Of a stretch of 8,141 bases of DNA, positions 1 to 5,761 are shown piece after piece. The position numbers and the translations under genes were made by a program. This DNA is from Bacteroidota bacterium. GTDB lineage: Bacteria; Bacteroidota; Bacteroidia; Chitinophagales; Chitinophagaceae. The notes under the pieces are model-generated. The model was not told the DNA's origin. It saw only the letters and a program-made list of their open reading frames with translations, and searched no databases. The stretch is from the NCBI GenBank assembly GCA_023436685.1, contig JAEZIL010000116.1, positions 1 through 8,141 on the forward strand, read 5' to 3'. Within the stretch, counting starts at the first letter, position 1; every line of letters starts with the position of its first letter.

Positions 1-1000
1 CCAGTTGCATGCTCATTTCCAGCATCCTGTCAATCGGCTTCTTTGCTTTTACCCTAAGCTCCTCATCCATCAGTAATTCAGGCTGCTCATACTTCATACA
101 CAAATAAAGTTTTTCCAATGTATTCAACTTCATGTGCGGACAGTCGTTACATGCGCAGGCATTGTCCGGAGGTGCCGGAATAAACGTTTTGCCCGGAGAG
201 TTTAATTGCATTTGGTGGAGTATACCACTTTCGGTAGCTACAATAAAGTTGTTGTATTTATTGTCTTCTGTAAATTTCAACAGCTGTGTAGTGGAGCCTA
301 TGAAATCAGCAATTTGTAGTACAGCTTCTTCACACTCGGGGTGGGCAATAAGCTGAGCTTCAGGATGCCGTTCTTTAAGCCGGGTTATCTTTTCCAACGA
401 AAAAATCTCGTGTACCATGCAGGCACCGTTCCAAAGCAACATGTTTCTACCTGAAACCTTATTGATATACGACCCTAAATTTTTATCGGGAGCAAAAATG
501 ATCTTCTGATCTTCTGGCAGGCTTTCCACTATGAGCCGCGCATTTGAAGAAGTGCATATTATATCGCTTAGTGCTTTAATACCTGCTGAGCAATTAATAT
601 ATGAAATAACAATATGATCAGGATGTTCTTCTTTGAATTTTCTGAATAACTCAGGTGGGCAACTATCGCTTAGTGAACAACCTGCATGCAAGTCGGGTAA
701 TAAGACTTTCTTATGAGGATTGAGGATCTTTGCAGTCTCAGCCATAAAGTGCACGCCAGCAAACACTATGATATCAGCTTCGGTACGTGCAGCCTGTTGG
801 GCAAGACCCAGGCTATCGCCAATATAATCGGCCACGTCCTGTATATCCGGCTCCTGGTAGTAATGTGCCAGCAGTACTGCATTTTTTTCCTTCTTAATTT
901 TTTCGATCTCGGCAAACAGGTCAAGCGAAGGATCTATGTCAAGATCCATAAATCCTTTTTTTTCCAAATCGCTCAATGCAAGCTCAAAATTCACAGCCAT
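1..1000 (-). CDS. nadA: Quinolinate synthase NadA (3' end cut by window edge)
   Basis: NadA condenses iminoaspartate with dihydroxyacetone phosphate to quinolinate, the second step of de novo NAD synthesis from aspartate, using an oxygen-sensitive [4Fe-4S] cluster in the cytoplasm. My reading of the minus strand from the ATG at 1000-998 ([10 protein letters not shown]) gives 333 open codons to the window edge. NadA proteins are about 300-370 residues, and the last visible stretch, [10 protein letters not shown], is the usual C-terminal block, so only a few codons are missing. Family motifs are all present: [11 protein letters not shown] (45-55), GDSLGLA (61-67), [10 protein letters not shown] (103-112), NGACMVHE (191-198), HPECEEAV (220-227) and CNDCPHM (284-290). 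By family analogy the cluster ligands are Cys108, Cys194 and Cys287. It is transcribed divergently from the PpiD-like gene. No Shine-Dalgarno and no convincing -33/-7 promoter is seen upstream. The partner gene nadB, if linked, lies outside the window. Confidence 0.96.
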   Translation of the reverse strand, partial: MAVNFELALSDLEKKGFMDLDIDPSLDLFAEIEKIKKEKNAVLLAHYYQEPDIQDVADYIGDSLGLAQQAARTEADIIVFAGVHFMAETAKILNPHKKVLLPDLHAGCSLSDSCPPELFRKFKEEHPDHIVISYINCSAGIKALSDIICTSSNARLIVESLPEDQKIIFAPDKNLGSYINKVSGRNMLLWNGACMVHEIFSLEKITRLKERHPEAQLIAHPECEEAVLQIADFIGSTTQLLKFTEDNKYNNFIVATESGILHQMQLNSPGKTFIPAPPDNACACNDCPHMKLNTLEKLYLCMKYEQPELLMDEELRVKAKKPIDRMLEMSMQL

Positions 1001-1416
1001 ATAATACTTATAAGATAATTTATTTAAAAAAGGCTATTACTAATTAGGGGTGTGGATATGGGGAAACAAAAACATTATCCCTATTGCAATTTAGAACAAA
1101 TACAGTCTTGCACATCTTATTCTTTAGTTATCAACATATAAAAGGGCTGCCATTATTGTATGCCCACAACAAACTGGCCTTGTGTGTATAACCTTGCCTG
1201 TTGAAAAGACTTGTTATCTGAATATCGTAAATGGATGTTGGTAAACCCTTAAAGTATGGGAGAGCATAGAATTACAAACGGGACATTTTTTAGTTACCAG
1301 ACTTAGCTAAGAGTTACTGACATAGAAATCCACCGTAATTCACGTAAAATTAATGCCTACATAACCCCATATATTATAAAAAAAGACGTAAGTATTGTAA
1401 TATTTGCTTTCAAGGC
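1001..1416. other. Intergenic region with DnaA-box-like cluster, candidate oriC
   Basis: This non-coding stretch lies between divergent nadA and the PpiD-like gene. I see no tRNA, conserved RNA or plausible small gene in it. It does hold several 9-mers resembling the DnaA box TTATNCACA. TGTGTATAA at 1183-1191 is an exact match on the minus strand (TTATACACA, the same as E. coli R2). TTATCAACA at 1128-1136 and TGTGGATAT at 1051-1059 (minus) are one base off. TGTTGAAAA at 1199-1207 and TGTTGGTAA at 1236-1244 (both minus) are two off. AT-rich tracts flank the cluster at 1001-1030 and about 1361-1384 and could serve as unwinding elements. Genes point away on both sides, as is common at origins. 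No dnaA or dnaN is in the window, but Bacteroidota origins need not adjoin dnaA. The alternative is a long, ordinary divergent promoter region. Confidence 0.42.
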
Positions 1417-1446
1417 TTTGTCTTGTCAGATTTTCTTATAAATTTG
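1417..1446 (+). promoter_or_regulatory. Bacteroidota-type promoter of the PpiD-like gene
   Basis: TTTG at 1417-1420 and TAAATTTG at 1439-1446 are separated by 18 bases, matching the phylum's housekeeping sigma consensus TTTG...TAnnTTTG exactly. Transcription would begin a few bases after 1446, giving a 5' leader of roughly 35-40 bases before the ATG at 1489. This also argues against an upstream TTG start at 1423, which would precede the transcription start. Confidence 0.72.
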
Positions 1447-1488
1447 CCGTCCTCACAATATAATATACAACAACCAACAACCTATAAG

Positions 1489-3639
1489 ATGGCTGTAATT
1501 CAGAAAATTAGAACTAAGTATGCGAAACTGGCAGGCTTCGTTATTGTATTAGCATTGGTTGGCTTCATATTAATGGATGCCTCAAGCGGAAGTTTTGGTG
1601 ACATGCTGGGCAGAGATGCAAGTGTAGCTAAGGTGAATGGAGAGAAAATAGACCAGCTCGAGTTTTCGAAACGTGTGAAAGATTATGAGTTATTATATAG
1701 CTATAGCTCTAAGGGCAGGCCTATAGATGAAGTAACACGCGCGCAGATAAACGACCAATCGCTACGTGAGTTGATCAATGATATATTAGTAAAGGGCGAA
1801 ACCGAAGAACTGGGTTTGCAAACAACTAAAGAAGAGGAGAAAGACCTTATATATGGCGCATCGCCAGATCCTATTGTGCAACAATACCCGGTATTCGCAA
1901 ATCCTGAAACGCAAATGTTCGACCCTCAGCGAGTGAAAGCATTTGAGCAACAGGTAGACCAAATGGACCCTACTGGTAAAGCAAAGGAGGAATGGGAAGC
2001 TATAAAAGCCTACATACTGCGTAATAACACTACTAAGAAATATGCAACAATGATAAGCAGCTGTGCATATACGCCAAAGTTTATTTTGGAAATGCAACAG
2101 AAAGAGCAAAAGGAAATGGCGAACCTGCGTTTTGTAAAAGTACCTTACTCAACTATCAATGACGCTGACGTAAAAGTTACCGATGAAGAACTGGTAGCTT
2201 ATATGAAAAAGAAGGCACCACTATATACTTTAGACGAACCTACAAGAAGCATAGAATATGTATCGTTCGATGTAATCCCTTCGGGAGAAGATACAGGTAA
2301 ATCGAAAGGCGTATTGGAACAACTGAAAAGCCAGTTTGCGACAACTACCGATAATGAAAGCTTTGTGAATAGAAATTCGGACGACCAGTATGTGGATATG
2401 TTTGTAAACAGGAAATCCTTTATGTCGGCATATTCCGACTCTATTCTTAACGCACCGGTAGGTACAGTTGTAGGGCCTTACCTGGAAAACGGTACCTATA
2501 AGCTTACAAAAGTTATTGAGAAAAAAGTATTGCCAGATTCGGTTAGGTGCCGCCACATATTAATAAGAACAGAAAATGGTGGACAGGTTGTAGCGGAAGA
2601 TTCAATAGCCAAAAGAAGGATAGACAGTGTAGTAGCTGTCGTGAATAGCGGTGCAGACTTCCAGGGACTTGTGCAAACAGTATCTGAAGACGAAGGCAGC
2701 AAGCCAACTGCGGGCGAATATACATTTACACTGCAGCAGAAAGGCCTGCTATCGAAAGAGTTTGCAGATTTTATTTTTGATGGGAAAGCCGGTGAAAAGA
2801 AAGTAGTGAAAGTGGATAATGATGCATATGCCGGATATCACTACATAGAAATACTGAACCAAACGGGAATGGAAAGTGCAGCGAAGCTGGCTACAATAAG
2901 CAAAGGATTATATGCCGGAGATAATACCGAAGCAGGAGTTTATGCAAAGGCTACAGAGTTTGCCGGTAAAAACGGAAATGAAAAAGCATTTGATGAGGCG
3001 GTTAAAAAACAAAACCTGAACAAACGTATTGCAGAGAATGTAAAAGCAAATGACTTTGTATTGGCAGGATTAGGATCGGCACGCGAAGTTATAAGGTGGA
3101 TGTATGATGCAAAAGAAGGAGAAGTATCGCCTGTATTCAGCATGGAAGGCCGCTATGTTGTAGCTAAATTAAGTGGGAAACAAGAGCCGGGCCTTATGAA
3201 GCTGGATGCGAACAATCGCCCTGCTCTTGAAAGCGCAGTGAGGGCACAGAAAAAAGCCGAGATGATTGTTAACAAATATAAATCATCACAAAACCTGGAA
3301 TCAGTAGCTCAGTTGAGCGGCCAACAGGTACAACAATCAGATTCGGTAAATGCAGCTAGCGGATTTATACCTAATATGGGCTATGAGCCTAAGGCAATAG
3401 GCTACGCGTTCTACAAAGGGTTTAATTTAAACAGCATGTCGCCTGCTATAAAAGGGCAGGATGGTGTAGTTTATATGACTGTGAGCAGCAGGCATGAAAG
3501 AGCAATTTCGGAAGCACCTGAAATGGTTGAGCGCCAAAAGATGATGATGCAAATGCAGGCAAAAAATGCCATAGCAGGAGGTATATTTGAAAGCTTGAAA
3601 AAAGCAGCTAAGGTGAAATACAATCCTAAAAACCTGTAG
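1489..3639 (+). CDS. PpiD/SurA-like membrane-anchored peptidylprolyl isomerase (716 aa)
   Basis: This is probably a periplasmic folding factor anchored in the inner membrane that helps outer-membrane and secreted proteins fold. MAVIQKIRTKYAKL is followed by one hydrophobic segment (about 15-30), giving an N-in, C-out topology as in PpiD. Residues about 35-200 are a SurA_N-like chaperone region. Residues about 350-458 form a parvulin (PPIC/rotamase) domain with CRHILI near 354-359 and the partner strand YHYIEIL at 450-456. The loop that normally reads GGDLG is AGEYTF here, so isomerase activity is uncertain; E. coli PpiD also has an inactive parvulin domain. Motifs like the second half of a parvulin domain recur at about 315-344, 424-457, 532-561 and 635-665. 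I chose the ATG at 1489 because it gives the family N-terminus and follows the promoter; the in-frame TTG at 1423 would add 22 unlikely residues. It appears monocistronic, with its own promoter and a terminator. Confidence 0.9.
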   Translation: MAVIQKIRTKYAKLAGFVIVLALVGFILMDASSGSFGDMLGRDASVAKVNGEKIDQLEFSKRVKDYELLYSYSSKGRPIDEVTRAQINDQSLRELINDILVKGETEELGLQTTKEEEKDLIYGASPDPIVQQYPVFANPETQMFDPQRVKAFEQQVDQMDPTGKAKEEWEAIKAYILRNNTTKKYATMISSCAYTPKFILEMQQKEQKEMANLRFVKVPYSTINDADVKVTDEELVAYMKKKAPLYTLDEPTRSIEYVSFDVIPSGEDTGKSKGVLEQLKSQFATTTDNESFVNRNSDDQYVDMFVNRKSFMSAYSDSILNAPVGTVVGPYLENGTYKLTKVIEKKVLPDSVRCRHILIRTENGGQVVAEDSIAKRRIDSVVAVVNSGADFQGLVQTVSEDEGSKPTAGEYTFTLQQKGLLSKEFADFIFDGKAGEKKVVKVDNDAYAGYHYIEILNQTGMESAAKLATISKGLYAGDNTEAGVYAKATEFAGKNGNEKAFDEAVKKQNLNKRIAENVKANDFVLAGLGSAREVIRWMYDAKEGEVSPVFSMEGRYVVAKLSGKQEPGLMKLDANNRPALESAVRAQKKAEMIVNKYKSSQNLESVAQLSGQQVQQSDSVNAASGFIPNMGYEPKAIGYAFYKGFNLNSMSPAIKGQDGVVYMTVSSRHERAISEAPEMVERQKMMMQMQAKNAIAGGIFESLKKAAKVKYNPKNL

Positions 3640-3667
3640 TATAAACTTAGATTAAGTAACTATAGTT

Positions 3668-3700
3668 AAAAACAGCCGCATCATTGCGGCTGTTTTTATT
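3668..3700 (+). terminator. Rho-independent terminator after the PpiD-like gene
   Basis: A perfect inverted repeat, AAAACAGCCGCA (3669-3680) with TGCGGCTGTTTT (3685-3696), encloses a TCAT tetraloop and runs into TTTTTATT. The 12-pair stem has a GC-rich core and starts about 30 bases after the stop codon. A-tracts precede the stem, so it could also work in reverse, but no minus-strand gene ends here. Confidence 0.9.
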
Positions 3701-3728
3701 TATAAGGGGACTAAACTAAGTAACTTTG
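3699..3728 (+). promoter_or_regulatory. Promoter of the DUF2480 gene, nearly leaderless
   Basis: TAACTTTG (3721-3728) fits TAnnTTTG exactly. Eighteen bases upstream is TTTA (3699-3702), one base from TTTG, overlapping the tail of the preceding terminator. The ATG follows only 10 bases after the -7 box, so the mRNA would have a leader of just a few bases and no room for a Shine-Dalgarno sequence. Confidence 0.6.
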
Positions 3729-3738
3729 TAATTGCAAT

Positions 3739-4257
3739 ATGGAAACTATAGTTAATAAAGTAGCAGAAAGTGGTATAATAACCTTAGACTTGGCCAATTT
3801 TTTACCAGCAGAGGAACAGATAAAAACGTTCGACCTGAAACCATTTCTTTTCAGGGAAATGATACTACGCGAAAAAGACTACCGTGCTGCGCTACAAACA
3901 CACGAATGGGAACAATACCGGGGGAAACATGTAAATATTACCTGCAGTACCGATGCTATAATACCCATGTGGGCCAATATGCTGGCTGCTGCTAACCTAC
4001 AACCATACACTCTATCCTTATATTATGGTACTGTTGAAGAACTTAAACTACATATTGCCCTGCGTGCAATAGAAGAAATGGATACGAATGAATATGAAAA
4101 TAAACGAGTGGTAATAAAAGGGTGTGGCGATATTCCTATATCTGAGAAACTCTATGTAGCCATTACACAAAAGCTGAGGCCCGTTGTATTATCGTTGATG
4201 TATGGTGAACCATGTTCAACAGTACCTATATATAAACGGCCTAAGCAGCAAGCTTAA
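3739..4257 (+). CDS. DUF2480 family protein (172 aa)
   Basis: I recognise this as the DUF2480 family, a conserved cytoplasmic protein of Bacteroidota with no established function. The family pattern is visible in order: IVNKVAESGIITLDL near the N-terminus (4-18), a central block LREKDYR (43-49) and HEWEQYRGKHVNITCSTDAI, and a C-terminal block VVIKGCGD followed by LMYGEPCSTVPIYKRPK. The length is normal for the family. No signal peptide or membrane segment is seen. Conserved Cys residues sit in NITCSTDA, KGCGD and EPCSTV, which might suggest metal or iron-sulfur chemistry, but that is speculation. It has its own promoter behind a terminator, so it is probably a single-gene unit. It converges on the DtxR/MntR-type gene, sharing four bases (TTAA, 4254-4257), and no terminator lies between them. 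Confidence 0.88.
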   Translation: METIVNKVAESGIITLDLANFLPAEEQIKTFDLKPFLFREMILREKDYRAALQTHEWEQYRGKHVNITCSTDAIIPMWANMLAAANLQPYTLSLYYGTVEELKLHIALRAIEEMDTNEYENKRVVIKGCGDIPISEKLYVAITQKLRPVVLSLMYGEPCSTVPIYKRPKQQA

Positions 4258-4916
4258 ACGGCCAGGATATTCATAGCTATCTTTTCAGACAATTGAATAG
4301 TTTCTCCCTTGTTAACAGTTACCACAAGGCTATTATCAAACGGCATGCGTTCCACAATTTTTATTTGTGTGCCTATCTGCAAACTAAAGCGCTCTAACTG
4401 TTGAAGAAAAGCCGAGGACGTGTCGCGTACAGCAACGATTTTATACTGTTTACCTTCATCGGCCTCAGTAAGTGCGCGTGCGCTTGATTGCGGTATTTCA
4501 CCATTTGCTTTTGGTATGGGATCACCATGAGGATCATATTCAGGGAAGCCAAGAAATTCATCAAGCCGGTCGGTCAGCTTTTGTGAGCGTATATGCTCCA
4601 GTTGTTCTGCAACCTCATGCACTTCGTCCCAGGAAAACTTCAATTTTTTATAAAGAAAACTTTCCCAAAGGCGATGCTTGCGCAAAATATTTAGTGCTTC
4701 CTGAACACCTGTATCGGATAAATGAAGCTTTTTATATTTTTCATAGTGAATGAGCTGCTTTTCTGAAAGCTTCCGCAGCATATCGGTTACGGTGGCAGGC
4801 TTCGTTTGCATTTTTTCCGCTATTTCGTTTACCGATACTACCCCTGAAGCATTGGTAATTTGTATGCCATAAATAGCTTTCAAGTAATTTTCCTCGGTAT
4901 AAGTAAGCGGCAACAT
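4254..4916 (-). CDS. DtxR/MntR-family metal-dependent transcriptional regulator (220 aa)
   Basis: This is a cytoplasmic repressor expected to bind operators of manganese or iron uptake genes when loaded with metal. Residues 1-70 form the winged helix-turn-helix (TYTEENYLKAIY, then recognition helix about TKPATVTDMLRKLSEK, 38-53). Residues about 71-125 form the dimerisation and metal-binding domain. A FeoA/SH3-like domain follows at about 150-219. By my alignment the ligand positions are H81, E85, H100, E104, E107 and H108. E104 replaces the DtxR cysteine, as in MntR, but position 10 is Asn (DtxR Met10, MntR Asp8) and position 13 is Lys (MntR Glu11). Metal specificity therefore cannot be read off, and I give no gene symbol. 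The length matches three-domain DtxR proteins rather than short MntR. No metal transporter is adjacent, so targets are probably elsewhere. It is divergent from the L,D-transpeptidase gene. I saw no clear operator palindrome in the 107-base gap. Confidence 0.92.
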   Translation of the reverse strand: MLPLTYTEENYLKAIYGIQITNASGVVSVNEIAEKMQTKPATVTDMLRKLSEKQLIHYEKYKKLHLSDTGVQEALNILRKHRLWESFLYKKLKFSWDEVHEVAEQLEHIRSQKLTDRLDEFLGFPEYDPHGDPIPKANGEIPQSSARALTEADEGKQYKIVAVRDTSSAFLQQLERFSLQIGTQIKIVERMPFDNSLVVTVNKGETIQLSEKIAMNILAV

Positions 4917-4921
4917 ACGCC

Positions 4922-4951
4922 CGAAAGTAGTAAGAAAAAGCTGATTGCTAA
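4922..4951 (-). promoter_or_regulatory. Possible promoter of the DtxR/MntR-type gene
   Basis: On the minus strand, TACTTTCG (4929-4922) is one base from TAnnTTTG and lies 18 bases after TTAG (4951-4948), one base from TTTG. The ATG follows 5 bases after the -7 box, which would make the transcript essentially leaderless. Both boxes are imperfect, so this is tentative. Confidence 0.35.
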
Positions 4952-4988
4952 AAAAATCTAAAAAGCGGGCATCAAGCCCTATTTTTCT

Positions 4989-4996
4989 TAAATTCG
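4989..4996 (+). promoter_or_regulatory. Possible -7 box of the L,D-transpeptidase gene
   Basis: TAAATTCG differs from TAnnTTTG at one position, the same T-to-C variant as the box proposed for the divergent regulator gene. It sits 27 bases before the ATG at 5024. No TTTG-like -33 element is present at the expected distance, so support is weak. Confidence 0.25.
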
Positions 4997-5023
4997 TAAC
5001 GTTCCCAAAGCAGATAAGGTAAG

Positions 5024-5755
5024 ATGAAGCAACACCGTATGGCCAATAAGTACAGTGCGTTGAATATAATTAGGACATTGGCGGCGTTGGTTATGCTCTT
5101 GCTAACAACAGCTGTGGTATATGCCCAGGATGCAAAGCCGCGGCCCATACCGAAGAATTTGAAAGTGCTGAAGGAGTATAGCGATGGCAAAGGCAATATC
5201 ATTCGAGAAATTCAGTACAGCGAAGGCTCGATGCGTGTAACTGAAACCATCATTATGCCTAAGACATATCATGTAGGGTATAAGGCAGCCATATTGCCCG
5301 ACACCATGATAAAGGATTCAGTAACACTTGTGGTTGATAAATCGAAATACAGCGTACAAGTGTTTTACAGGAAACGCATGGTGCGCAACTATAAAGCAGT
5401 ATTTGGCCCTAACCCAAAGCAAAACAAATGTATGGAGGGCGACCGCTGTACGCCTGAAGGCTGGTTTAAGATTACCAATAAAAATCCGAATTCAAAGTTT
5501 AATAAGTTCATGCTGCTTAGTTACCCCAATGATTCGGCCACAGTACGCTTCAACAGGATGAAGCAACAAGGGCTGATACCTAAGAGCGCGCGTATAGGTG
5601 GCGATATAGGGATACATGGTATATGGAAAGGCGGAGACGATATGATAGAAATGGGCGTAGGATGGACGGATGGCTGCGTGGCATTGAAAAATAAAGATAT
5701 AGAAGAGCTGTTCACAATGGTGGGCATAGGAACGCGTGTATTCATAAAAAAATAA
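5024..5755 (+). CDS. Exported L,D-transpeptidase (YkuD) family protein (243 aa)
   Basis: YkuD-fold enzymes use a catalytic cysteine to make or break L,D-peptide bonds in peptidoglycan, or to attach or release wall-linked proteins, in the periplasm. A signal peptide is clear: a basic start, a hydrophobic core (about 15-31), and a predicted cleavage after VYA (32-34). The catalytic domain spans about 100-241: SVTLVVDKSKYSVQVF, then GDRCTPEGWF (139-148), IGIHGIW (195-201) with His198, and GWTDGCVALKNKDIEEL with Cys218. TDGC replaces the commoner SHGC, a substitution I recall from YafK-like members, so the precise reaction (cross-linking, anchoring or hydrolysis) is open. Cys136 and Cys141 could form a disulfide near the active site. 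The start at 5024 has AAGG a few bases upstream; an in-frame ATG at 5039 (MANKYS) also leaves a complete signal peptide. It converges on the deacetylase-like gene with a 6-base gap and no terminator. Confidence 0.9.
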   Translation: MKQHRMANKYSALNIIRTLAALVMLLLTTAVVYAQDAKPRPIPKNLKVLKEYSDGKGNIIREIQYSEGSMRVTETIIMPKTYHVGYKAAILPDTMIKDSVTLVVDKSKYSVQVFYRKRMVRNYKAVFGPNPKQNKCMEGDRCTPEGWFKITNKNPNSKFNKFMLLSYPNDSATVRFNRMKQQGLIPKSARIGGDIGIHGIWKGGDDMIEMGVGWTDGCVALKNKDIEELFTMVGIGTRVFIKK

Positions 5756-5761
5756 ATTGGG

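Noticed and set aside
132..356. Plus-strand reading frame of 74 codons
   Set aside because: It lies opposite the NadA cysteine-ligand region, where conservation is clearly on the minus strand.
713..1018. Plus-strand reading frame of 101 codons across the nadA start
   Set aside because: It is antisense to well-conserved nadA sequence and its product has no recognisable domain.
1075..1083. TTATCCCTA as a further DnaA box
   Set aside because: It matches only the first six bases of the consensus, so I did not count it. TTATCTGAA at 1214-1222 was left out for the same reason.
1165..1184. Short inverted repeat CACAA/TTGTG as a terminator or operator
   Set aside because: The stem is only five pairs with a ten-base loop and no T-tract, so it is expected by chance.
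1423..1488. In-frame TTG start adding 22 residues to the PpiD-like protein
   Set aside because: The extension lacks family similarity and overlaps the -7 box at 1439-1446, so it would start before the transcript does. The ATG at 1489 gives the recognised N-terminus MAVIQKIR.
1786..3143. Several minus-strand reading frames of 60-108 codons inside the PpiD-like gene
   Set aside because: Their products are rich in Cys, Phe and Tyr with no domain, as expected for antisense shadows of an AG-rich coding strand.
3541..3561. ATG/CAA-rich run near the end of the PpiD-like gene as a simple repeat
   Set aside because: It encodes a short Met- and Gln-rich stretch (KMMMQMQ) inside an intact frame and is not a tandem repeat worth annotating.
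4472..4753. Plus-strand reading frame of 93 codons opposite the DtxR/MntR-type gene
   Set aside because: The minus-strand frame carries the clear winged-helix and metal-binding domains; the opposite frame has no known features.
4917..5023. Metal-regulator operator in the divergent spacer
   Set aside because: I could not find a convincing palindrome; the visible A/T tracts are ordinary for this genome.
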